From: Gemmata massiliana
GTDB taxonomy: Bacteria; Planctomycetota; Planctomycetia; Gemmatales; Gemmataceae
Length of the DNA: 64,000 nt
Reading direction: 5' to 3'
Assembly (NCBI GenBank): GCA_000531095.1
Contig: HG799462.1
Coordinates: 1,331,832-1,395,831 of the forward strand
Shown: positions 26,597-33,724 of the stretch, piece by piece
Layout of the letters: every line of letters begins with the position of its first letter
How positions within the stretch are numbered: position 1 is the first letter of the stretch
Made by a program: the position numbers and the translations under genes
Notes under the pieces: generated by a model
Databases searched by the model: none
What the model was told of the DNA's origin: nothing
The model's input: the letters and a program-made list of their open reading frames with translations, nothing else

Positions 26597-26978
26597 TGAT
26601 TTCTATGTATTTTGCGTTTGTTTGATGCCACGCTGGGTGAAGTAGACCCTTCGCCTCGCTAACATTTGCTAACAATCTCGGCCCGGAAATCGGGTGCGAT
26701 TTTCGCAACTGATTACAAGACAACGCTTTGCGAATGCCGCATTGCATTTTTAGCCTTCCAAACGGCTAACATCTACTAACCCTCAGTGTGGCAACTGCCC
26801 CGTTCGTTCCAGTACGCCCCTAAATCAATGCGCGCAATAATCCCTATCGACACCCATTTTATACAGGACAAATGTCCAGAGTGTCGCCATTTAAGAAAAT
26901 GCGGTGATTGTTGTGGTGGGCAGTTCCTCGGCTTTGGGGCGAGTTAGTGCCGTCCGTACATCACGGCGACGAGCCTCG
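26597..26978. other. 382-bp gap with inverted GTTAGC motifs
   Basis: GCTAACATTTGCTAAC at 26658-26673 and GCTAACATCTACTAAC at 26765-26780 are the inverse of the motif at 18.9 kb. No gene supported. Confidence 0.5.
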
Positions 26979-27914
26979 TTACTCCAGGTCGAATACGGTG
27001 ACCCACCCGCGCCCGCCGTCGCCGCTCACCGCGGCGCGGAGCCCGTCCGGGTTGAACGCGACCGCACGCGGCTTTCCGATGTTCCAGTCGAGCGCGCGGA
27101 CTTCGGTCAGCGTGTCCGGATCGAGCAGGCGCACTGTGGTGCCGGTCGCATACGCGACAATGCGCCCGTCCGGCGCCCACGCCAACCCGCGCCGATGTGC
27201 ATCTTCGATGGCTGGAAGTTTCAGGGGTGGTTGGGATGAATCAAGAGGCTGAACGTAGAGGGCTTGGTCCGCAATCCAGGCAACCCGGTTACCGTCGGGC
27301 GAGAGCGTCCAGTGCGCGATGCGGCCGGTTGCGGGGGCCGGGGCGAACGAACCAATGATGTTGCCGCTTTGGGGTTCCATTAGCTCGAACCGAAGCACTT
27401 CGTCGGTGTGGCGACCGAGCCCGAACAGGTTTCCGCTCGGGTGGTAGACAAACGAGTGCTCGTCAGCACATTTATCGTCCGGTCGTGACCAGATCTGATT
27501 CATCGTGCCGTTGCCGGTCACAGTGTACCCGGCGACCTCTCGGCGCTGGCGACTGGAGCGATAACGATAACGGTAACAGTAAAAAACGATTTCGCACCCA
27601 TCGCCGGATATGGCCATGCTGCGAAACTGTAAGCTGTATTCTTTTGACCACGAGTACTGACGCTCTTCTCCTGTATCGGGGTTCCAGTTCCAGAATCCGC
27701 CAGCCTGGAACGCGACGAATAGTCGTCCCGTCGCGCGACAAAACTGCATCAGCCGCCCACCGTGCCCGGCGCTCAAGATGCGCTGGCCGGGGGCGTTTGT
27801 GCCCACATCCCATACTGTTACGCCGTCACCGCTTCCGGCGGCCACGAGCCAGCGCCCGTCCGGCGACCACGCCAATACTTGATTCGATTTCGTCGGGCCG
27901 GGCAGTACGCGCAT
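26979..27914 (-). CDS. WD40-repeat protein
   Basis: I use ATG 27914 (MRVLPGPTKSNQVLAWSPDGRWLVAAGS) because frames upstream overlap a WD40 remnant in another frame. The 311-aa product has several WD40 blades: NQVLAWSPDGRWLVAAGSGDGVTVWDVG, WTLSPDGNRVAWIADQ, GLAWAPDGRIVAYATG and a final VAFNPDGLRAAVSGDGGRGWVTVFDLE. It lacks any other domain. The ribosome site is weak. Confidence 0.78.
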   Translation of the reverse strand: MRVLPGPTKSNQVLAWSPDGRWLVAAGSGDGVTVWDVGTNAPGQRILSAGHGGRLMQFCRATGRLFVAFQAGGFWNWNPDTGEERQYSWSKEYSLQFRSMAISGDGCEIVFYCYRYRYRSSRQRREVAGYTVTGNGTMNQIWSRPDDKCADEHSFVYHPSGNLFGLGRHTDEVLRFELMEPQSGNIIGSFAPAPATGRIAHWTLSPDGNRVAWIADQALYVQPLDSSQPPLKLPAIEDAHRRGLAWAPDGRIVAYATGTTVRLLDPDTLTEVRALDWNIGKPRAVAFNPDGLRAAVSGDGGRGWVTVFDLE

Positions 27915-27943
27915 GGCGCTGACTTCGAGTTGGAGGAGCGAAC

Positions 27944-28081
27944 TTAATCCACGTCCCACACGGTGATGCCGCCTCTTGCGCCCCCGGCCGCGGCAAGTGA
28001 TCCGTCGGGGCTGAAACGCATACATGCGGTGTCTAATTGACGCACCACTCTACCTGAAAAGCGACGGATGTGGTTACTTTG
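27944..28081 (-). pseudogene. WD40 last-blade remnant
   Basis: In one frame, from after the stop at 28082-28084 to TAA 27944-27946, the translation ends VVRQLDTACMRFSPDGSLAA…GGITVWDVD. This is clearly a final WD40 blade, closely like the ends of the two downstream WD40 proteins. No start codon with a ribosome site or further blades are found upstream, so it is a decayed copy. Confidence 0.75.
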
Positions 28082-28674
28082 CTACAAGTTTCTGATTGGG
28101 AGTAGCGGTTTGGTGCCTTCTGTCCGCAAGGGCTGTGGGTAACAAGCCACTCTTGCGAGGTTGCAAACTTTCGGAGCCGGATACCGATTTGGCGGTGAGC
28201 GAGGCGACCCTGGCGGTCAGCAACGATTAATACACACAAACAACAGTTGGACTTGATGCGTGCAAAAAATGCGCTTAGTATGCACGTATCAGGTCGGTCC
28301 ATACTGGATCGATCTGAGCGCACCGAAAGGTGCAGTTCCGGTATGAGACCCTGCTCAACCTTCGTAGGTCGAGCGGGCCGTCGATTACCGTTTGGGCACA
28401 AGCGAGGGCGTAGCCGGCCCGTTTTACGTCGGCGTTTGTTGCCTCCGTCGGTGTGTACTGGCGTGCCCTGGGCGCGCCCTTGCCAGCGGGGATCCCGTGA
28501 GCGAGGTTCGAGGACAGACACATCGAATCGTTTTACGTCCGTTGTGTGTTGCAACGGCGTCACCGCATCAAAAATCACCCGTTCCTTCCCAAATCGCTTT
28601 ATGGTCGGCACCTCACCTCGGTGAGTAACGGGCGCCTGGGCGATCGGCCGGAACGCGGCGTGGGGAGTCACGGT
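28082..28674. other. 593-bp region without a supported gene
   Basis: Lower and less regular GC than its neighbours. It holds a degenerate single REP-like arm near 28118-28143 (TCCGCAAGGGCTGTGGGT), a possible promoter (28253-28281) and a small CTCACC-GGTGAG hairpin near 28613. Coding frames here lack ribosome sites and family resemblance. Confidence 0.45.
28253..28281 (+). promoter_or_regulatory. Possible sigma-70-type promoter
   Basis: TTGATG (28253-28258), 17-bp spacer, TAGTAT (28276-28281): four of six matches to each consensus hexamer. It points toward the small ribbon-helix-helix locus, about 390 bp on. Confidence 0.35.
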
Positions 28675-28761
28675 ATGTCCGTGAGCCTCAACGACGCGTT
28701 CATGCAGTCGTTGCTTCCCCACACGGGGGACAACGAGCATGAGCGTGCGTCAACGACCTGA
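28675..28761 (+). CDS. Possible 28-aa leader peptide
   Basis: ATG 28675 is preceded by GGGGAGTCACGGT. The reading MSVSLNDAFMQSLLPHTGDN… stops at 28761, overlapping the next start (28739) out of frame. Short, so weakly supported; the arrangement would suit translational coupling. Confidence 0.28.
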   Translation: MSVSLNDAFMQSLLPHTGDNEHERASTT

Positions 28762-29206
28762 CTTCGAGGGCAACAGCAACGGCATGAGCTTGTCGCTGAG
28801 CCCGGGACTGCTGACCGTCGTGCGCTACTGCGGCGAGCGCGGTCTTACGATTTTCGGTACGGTCACCGGACTGGCGGTGACATATCGCTATGGCACTGAA
28901 GGCCTCGACCCGTACCAGAAAACCGTTTGCTTTGGTGTCTACTGCGCGGCCTCGGCGGTTGTCGCGGTGGTCGCACTCTTGACACGAAGAGTCTCGCATG
29001 CCGAGACAAAAGAAGCGAACCGAGACCGTGCGGATGAACCTGGAGATCAGCATCCCGACCCAGGAGCGCATCGGGCGCCTGCAAGAGACGACGGGCGCTC
29101 GGAGCATGGTGGAGGTGGTGAGTTGGGCGCTAGCGACCTACGAGAAGCTCGTGTCCCTAGAAGCCGAAGGAAACGAAGTTCTAATAAGGAACTTCAAAAG
29201 CAATAA
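28739..29206 (+). CDS. Possible small membrane protein
   Basis: ATG 28739 follows GGGGGACAACGAGC. Residues 1-90 look real: LTVVRYCGERGLTIFGTVTGLAVTY and VCFGVYCAASAVVAVVALLTRRV form two hydrophobic segments. From about residue 87 the sequence turns into charged low-complexity text because the ribbon-helix-helix gene is read in a different frame over the same bases. It may end earlier through frameshifting, or the overlap is genuine. No family known. Confidence 0.45.
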   Translation: MSVRQRPDFEGNSNGMSLSLSPGLLTVVRYCGERGLTIFGTVTGLAVTYRYGTEGLDPYQKTVCFGVYCAASAVVAVVALLTRRVSHAETKEANRDRADEPGDQHPDPGAHRAPARDDGRSEHGGGGELGASDLREARVPRSRRKRSSNKELQKQ

Positions 29207-29237
29207 GGAGAGCGGTCTCATCCTCACACCGATGTGA
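28998..29237 (+). CDS. Ribbon-helix-helix-type small DNA-binding protein
   Basis: The 79-aa product reads MPRQKKRTETVRMNLEISIPTQERIGRL…TGARSMVEVVSWALATYEKL. A beta-strand (VRMNLEISI) is followed by two helices with the conserved G-A-R-S-M/turn, the pattern of RHH repressors of plasmid and antitoxin type. Its start lies inside the preceding reading frame, and a good terminator follows at 29248. The partner toxin, if any, is not evident. Confidence 0.75.
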   Translation: MPRQKKRTETVRMNLEISIPTQERIGRLQETTGARSMVEVVSWALATYEKLVSLEAEGNEVLIRNFKSNKESGLILTPM

Positions 29238-29247
29238 CCGATCTCAG

Positions 29248-29273
29248 ACACGGCCCGCTGTTGCGGGCCGTGT
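29248..29273 (+). terminator. Rho-independent terminator of the RHH locus
   Basis: ACACGGCCCGC-tgtt-GCGGGCCGTGT, an 11-bp stem with 4-nt loop, followed by TCGTTTG. Confidence 0.8.
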
Positions 29274-29393
29274 TCGTTTGCGAGGGCAGAGGTTCCTGTG
29301 AATTCACGCACGTGTGCATTCGGGCCGCGGCCCATCAGGTCACCGTGAGCGTAAAGGCGAGTGACGGAACTGGCTTCAGAAGATCAACTCACA

Positions 29394-32300
29394 TCACTCG
29401 CGGGGGCGGCCCCATACACGCACCGCGTCGTCGAGGGCGTAAATGCGGTCCCCCGTTCGGTCCCATGCGACCGCGGCAACCGAGTCCCCGACTCCCGGAA
29501 GAGAGAGTAGTTCTTGGCCCGATTCCACGTCCCACACGCGAACCGTTCGGTCGGACCCGCCGGTGAGCAGCCGGGTTCCGTCGGGGCTGAACGCGAGGGC
29601 GTTCACCCGCATCGTGTTCCCCACGAACGTTCGGACCGCTTGCCCGGTCGCCGCGTCGCGGAGGCGCACGCCGCGGTCCAGGTCGGCCGTCGCGATCCAC
29701 CGCCCGTCCGCACTGCACGCGAGCGTAGACGCTCCCCGGTTAGTGGCGCCGTCGCCCCACGGCACCTGCGTTTTGGTCGCGACGTCCCACATGGTGACCG
29801 CGTCGCTCGAAGCCACGGCGAGCCGTGAGCCGTTGGGGAGGAATTCGAGGGCGTAAACGAACGAGTTGCCGGTTTCCAGTCGGCCGGTTGGCGAACCGGC
29901 CACCGGGTTCCACAACTGCACGCCGGTGCTCCGCGGACCGCGAGTTGCCAGGCGCGAGCCGTCGGCACTAAAAGCGATGCGCAGGCCCAATGGACCAAAG
30001 GGGCCGCCTTCGGCCGTGGTGGGGGCGTTCGGGAGCGCTTGCGTCCAAACGTCCTTACCGGTGGCGAGGTCCAGGAGCGTTACGCGAACGCCCGCTTGCC
30101 CCACAACGAGTTGTCCGGACATCGGGTGAAAGGCGATATCCGTCCTGGGCGGGAACCGGTGAATCTCCTTGCCGGTTGCGGTTTCGAGGACCGTTGATCG
30201 CGCGTGCGAAGGATTCGCGAGAACGGGGAACCCGACGGCCAACTGCTTCCCGCCCGGTGCGAAGGACAGCGCCCCGCCGCCGTTCGCGTCCGCGAGGGTG
30301 TGAACTTCTAGCGGTTGGGCCAGATTCCAGATCCGAACCGCTTGGTCCCCGCCGCCCGATACCAGTCGCTTTCCGTCCGGGCTGAACGCGACGGCCGCAA
30401 CCGTGGCGGTGTGTCCGCGTAGGGTTCGTGCGGTCCGGCGCCTGGTCGCGTCCCAGATCACGATCTCCCCGTTCGCGCCGCTGATCGCGACCGTGCGCGG
30501 GTCGGTGCCGGTCGCGACGGCCGGGCGCCCGGCACCAGGGTAGTCGAGCCGGTCCCGGAGTTCTCCAGTTGTGGAGTCGGTGAACAGGACCGCGTCCGGG
30601 TGAACCTCGACGAGTAACCGGCCGCCGTCGGCAAACGCCAGCGCCGTAACCGGGAGCGGAACCGATCGTCGGTGAATCGATTGCTCTGTCGCCAGATCCC
30701 AGGTGCGAACGGAGCTATCGAACGAGCTGGTCACGAGCCGCTTTCCGTCCGGGCTAAACGCGCCCGCGGTAATCTTTTGATCGTGCCCGCGAAGTTCACC
30801 AGCCGGCTTCCAGTCCGGGGCCGACCACAACTGAACGGTGCCGTTGCTGGCCGTGGCCAGCCGGGTGCCGTCGCCGTTGAACGCGGCCCATTGTCCGCGT
30901 GCCGGTTGCGCGATTTGCTTGCCGGAGTCCGCATCCCAGATCATGACCGCGTTGCCGTCGGCGATCGCGACCCAGTTGCGGGTCGGATGGGCAGAGAGAG
31001 CGGCAATCGGGGAAGTGCTGACCGCCCAGTGCCACTGCTCCGCGCGACCCGCTGCATCCCATACGCGGACGTGTCCGGAGGTGTCGGCCGAAACTGCGCG
31101 ACCGTCCGGCAGGAACGCGGTTCGGTTGATTCGTAGCGTGTGCCCGGCGAGACCCGGAGTGTCGGCCTTGCGGAGCGCGTCCAGGTACCGCCATTCCCAC
31201 CCGCGGAACTGTTCCGGGCATTGATCGAGAACCGCCCACGCTTGCGGGAGCTGATTGGCCGCGTACAGCCGGCCCGCAGACGCGACGCGCTCCAAGTAAA
31301 GTGCTCGTTGCTCGCGGGCGAGCGTCTCCTCCAGTTTGTAACGCAGTGCGCACTCGCGCAGGTACGCGGCGCGGACTTCGTGCTCCTTCGCGCTGATGCG
31401 GGCGTTGCTGTCGGCCAGTATCGCGACCGCCCCGACGAGGGCCGCGAGCGTGGTGGTGACCATCGCGGAAACGATCGGGTGGCGCCGGACGCGGCGGTAG
31501 GCGTGTTCCCAGGCCGGGGTCGGGCGCGCTGAGATGGGTACGCCGAGGCGCCAGCGCTCCAGATCGTCGGCCAGTTCCTGTGCGGTCGCGTACCGGCGTG
31601 CCGGGTCTTTTTCCAGACACTTCAGGCAGATGGTGTCGAGATCCCGCGGGACGGCCGGGTTCAGGGCCGACGGGCGCTCGGCGGGTACGTTCGTAACCAG
31701 ATCCAGCGTCGCGAGCGGTGTTTCTGCGGCGAACGGCGAGCGCCCGGTGAGGCGGTTGAACAGGATCGCGCCCAGCCCGTACACGTCGGCCGCCGTGGAC
31801 ACCTGCTTCGGGTTGCTCGCCTGCTCCGGCGCCATGTACGCGGGCGTACCCGCGACCACCGCGGTGAGCGTCGGCTGGTCGCTCGGGTCGATGCGCCCGG
31901 CCAGGCCGAAGTCGGCGACGTGCGGGTGCCCGTCGTCGTCGAGCAGGATATTGGAGGGCTTCAGGTCGCGGTGGAGCACGCCGCGCTGGTGGGCATGGTG
32001 GACCGCGCGGGCGACGGCCTCGACGATTCGCGCGTGCGCCTTGGGATCGGTCCCGCGCCCGGCCGCTGCGTCGTCCAGGCTCCCGCCCGTGTACAACTTC
32101 ATCGCGAAGTACGGGACCGTCGGGCCACTCGCGCAGCGCCAGTCCCCGACTTCGTAAACCGGAACGATGTTCGGGTGGTCGAGCCTAGCGATGGCTTCAG
32201 CCTCGCGTGCGAACCGGGCGCACCCGTCGGCACGCGGGGCGCTCGCGAACGTTTTTACAGCCACGATTCGGTTGAGGAGCAGGTCGCGGGCCTTGTACAC

Positions 32301-32804
32301 GACGCCCATCCCGCCGCGCCCGAGTTCCCCCAGAATCTCGTAGCCGGGAATGACCGGCGTCCCGACGAGCGGTCCCTCCGCGCGCTCCACCGGGCGCGTC
32401 GCGGTGAACCAACCGGTGCGGCCGTCGCCCGGCATTCGGGCGCGGAGGTCGCCGGTCATTTCCGGGAACCGGAGCCAGAACTCTTCCGGCCACGCGGGGG
32501 GACAGTGCCGGTTCCGCAGCGCGAACTCGGCGACGAGCAGATCGACGGCCAGTTCCCTTCGGTTCAGCGCCGGAAAGCGCGAGAGGTAATCCTCGGCCCG
32601 GGCCGGTTCACCCGCCCGGAGGCGGAACTCCAGGTCTATGTGAACCAGCTCGATCAGCAGCCGCGTGGGGTGCGGCGCGTCCGGGGTGAGGAACGCCCCG
32701 ACGTCGGGCCTGGCGCCGCGCCGGCGCCAGGCGTCCTCGAACGCGCGGATCGCCGATTCGCACTCGCCCCACGCGGTCTCGCCGATCAGGGTGCCCTGTT
32801 CCAT
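29394..32804 (-). CDS. Membrane Ser/Thr protein kinase with C-terminal WD40 propeller
   Basis: ATG 32804 (MEQGTLIGE) is preferred over an upstream GTG without ribosome site; 1136 aa. Order: N-terminal planctomycete kinase pre-domain; kinase from about residue 154 with G-loop GRGGMG (about 162-167), Lys184 (VAVKTF), HRDLKPSNILL, DFGLA and GTPAYMAPEQ, all intact; a transmembrane helix (SAMVTTTLAALVGAVAILA); then a long run of WD40 blades (VRVWDAAGRAEQW, VRTWDLATEQ, VRIWNLAQP and VRVWDVESG among others). The ECF sigma factor gene lies 104 bp upstream on the same strand, so the kinase probably acts in the same signal path. The propeller lies extracytoplasmically if the topology is N-in. Confidence 0.93.
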   Translation of the reverse strand: MEQGTLIGETAWGECESAIRAFEDAWRRRGARPDVGAFLTPDAPHPTRLLIELVHIDLEFRLRAGEPARAEDYLSRFPALNRRELAVDLLVAEFALRNRHCPPAWPEEFWLRFPEMTGDLRARMPGDGRTGWFTATRPVERAEGPLVGTPVIPGYEILGELGRGGMGVVYKARDLLLNRIVAVKTFASAPRADGCARFAREAEAIARLDHPNIVPVYEVGDWRCASGPTVPYFAMKLYTGGSLDDAAAGRGTDPKAHARIVEAVARAVHHAHQRGVLHRDLKPSNILLDDDGHPHVADFGLAGRIDPSDQPTLTAVVAGTPAYMAPEQASNPKQVSTAADVYGLGAILFNRLTGRSPFAAETPLATLDLVTNVPAERPSALNPAVPRDLDTICLKCLEKDPARRYATAQELADDLERWRLGVPISARPTPAWEHAYRRVRRHPIVSAMVTTTLAALVGAVAILADSNARISAKEHEVRAAYLRECALRYKLEETLAREQRALYLERVASAGRLYAANQLPQAWAVLDQCPEQFRGWEWRYLDALRKADTPGLAGHTLRINRTAFLPDGRAVSADTSGHVRVWDAAGRAEQWHWAVSTSPIAALSAHPTRNWVAIADGNAVMIWDADSGKQIAQPARGQWAAFNGDGTRLATASNGTVQLWSAPDWKPAGELRGHDQKITAGAFSPDGKRLVTSSFDSSVRTWDLATEQSIHRRSVPLPVTALAFADGGRLLVEVHPDAVLFTDSTTGELRDRLDYPGAGRPAVATGTDPRTVAISGANGEIVIWDATRRRTARTLRGHTATVAAVAFSPDGKRLVSGGGDQAVRIWNLAQPLEVHTLADANGGGALSFAPGGKQLAVGFPVLANPSHARSTVLETATGKEIHRFPPRTDIAFHPMSGQLVVGQAGVRVTLLDLATGKDVWTQALPNAPTTAEGGPFGPLGLRIAFSADGSRLATRGPRSTGVQLWNPVAGSPTGRLETGNSFVYALEFLPNGSRLAVASSDAVTMWDVATKTQVPWGDGATNRGASTLACSADGRWIATADLDRGVRLRDAATGQAVRTFVGNTMRVNALAFSPDGTRLLTGGSDRTVRVWDVESGQELLSLPGVGDSVAAVAWDRTGDRIYALDDAVRVWGRPRE

Positions 32805-32908
32805 TCGTCGTTCCGGGGAGAGAACTAGTAGCTCGGTACGTACCACATTAAGCGTTCGCGCTTACATCGTCAGGCGAATATTTTCTCCGGAGTAACTGTC
32901 GGGAATTG

Positions 32909-33508
32909 TTACACTTCCGATTGCATTCGCTCCAGCCGCTTGCGGACCCGCTCGCGCAGGCGCCGGACCGAGCGCTCCGCGCGGCCGAGTTGCTCGCTGA
33001 TCTCGGTCGCGGTGTGCCCCTGGAGGCTCAGTTCCAGGATCGCGCGCTCGTCCGGGTCTTCGATCGCGCGGAAGAGCGCGTCCACCGTTTCCGCAAGTGC
33101 CGCGGCCTCGTCCGGGAGCGGTTCGCGGTCGAGTGCCAGGTCGACGAAGGCCGGCGCGCTGTCCCCCGCCCCAGTGCCGGCCGTTTCGCGGCCCACGTTA
33201 CGCTTTTCCGCCCGGTAGTACGCGGCGCGGTCGGCGCATTTGCGCAGCGTAATCATCGTGAGCACGCCCCACAACCCGTCCCAGGTACCGATGTCCAGGT
33301 GCCCGTCGCGCTGGCGCAAGAAGAAACTCTTGTACGCGGACTGAACGACGTCCTCGGGGTCGACCTTCACCGCCAGCTTCGCGTCCAGGTGGGAGCGGGC
33401 GAGCCCGGCGAGGCGCGAGGCGAACCGCACGAACACCTCGCGCGCGGCCCCGTCCTCGCCGGACCGCAACCGGCCCATGAGTACGGCGAACGAGTCGTTT
33501 ACGGACAT
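32909..33508 (-). CDS. ECF-type RNA polymerase sigma factor linked to a Ser/Thr kinase
   Basis: ATG 33508 gives 199 aa. Region sigma2 is seen in [28 protein letters not shown]… with [16 protein letters not shown], and region sigma4 in [43 protein letters not shown]. It belongs to the planctomycete sigma-factor type encoded beside Ser/Thr kinases (ECFSTK groups). No anti-sigma factor is encoded nearby; regulation by kinase phosphorylation is the usual proposal. Divergent from the RTX protein gene across a 216-bp spacer, so that gene is a plausible target. Confidence 0.93.
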   Translation of the reverse strand: MSVNDSFAVLMGRLRSGEDGAAREVFVRFASRLAGLARSHLDAKLAVKVDPEDVVQSAYKSFFLRQRDGHLDIGTWDGLWGVLTMITLRKCADRAAYYRAEKRNVGRETAGTGAGDSAPAFVDLALDREPLPDEAAALAETVDALFRAIEDPDERAILELSLQGHTATEISEQLGRAERSVRRLRERVRKRLERMQSEV

Positions 33509-33724
33509 TCCGACCTCCGTATCGAAGTCGCGCGAAATTATTGGCCGGTTCTCGGCGGCACGCGGATCTACCCAATGTCCCGGTCGCAACGGTCGGCTTC
33601 CCAGGTGTTGTACACCGCCGGGGCCGTCCGGCACAGAACTCGCAAGGTGCCCGTCGCACGTCTTGCCCATTCCGACCGCACGATACCCTCGAACCCCTCC
33701 ACAGTCTTCGCAGGAGACCGTCCG

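Noticed and set aside
28033-28740. 235-codon minus-strand frame
   Set aside because: No family resemblance, weak start, and composition of a shadow; only the 27944-28081 part in another frame is recognisably WD40.
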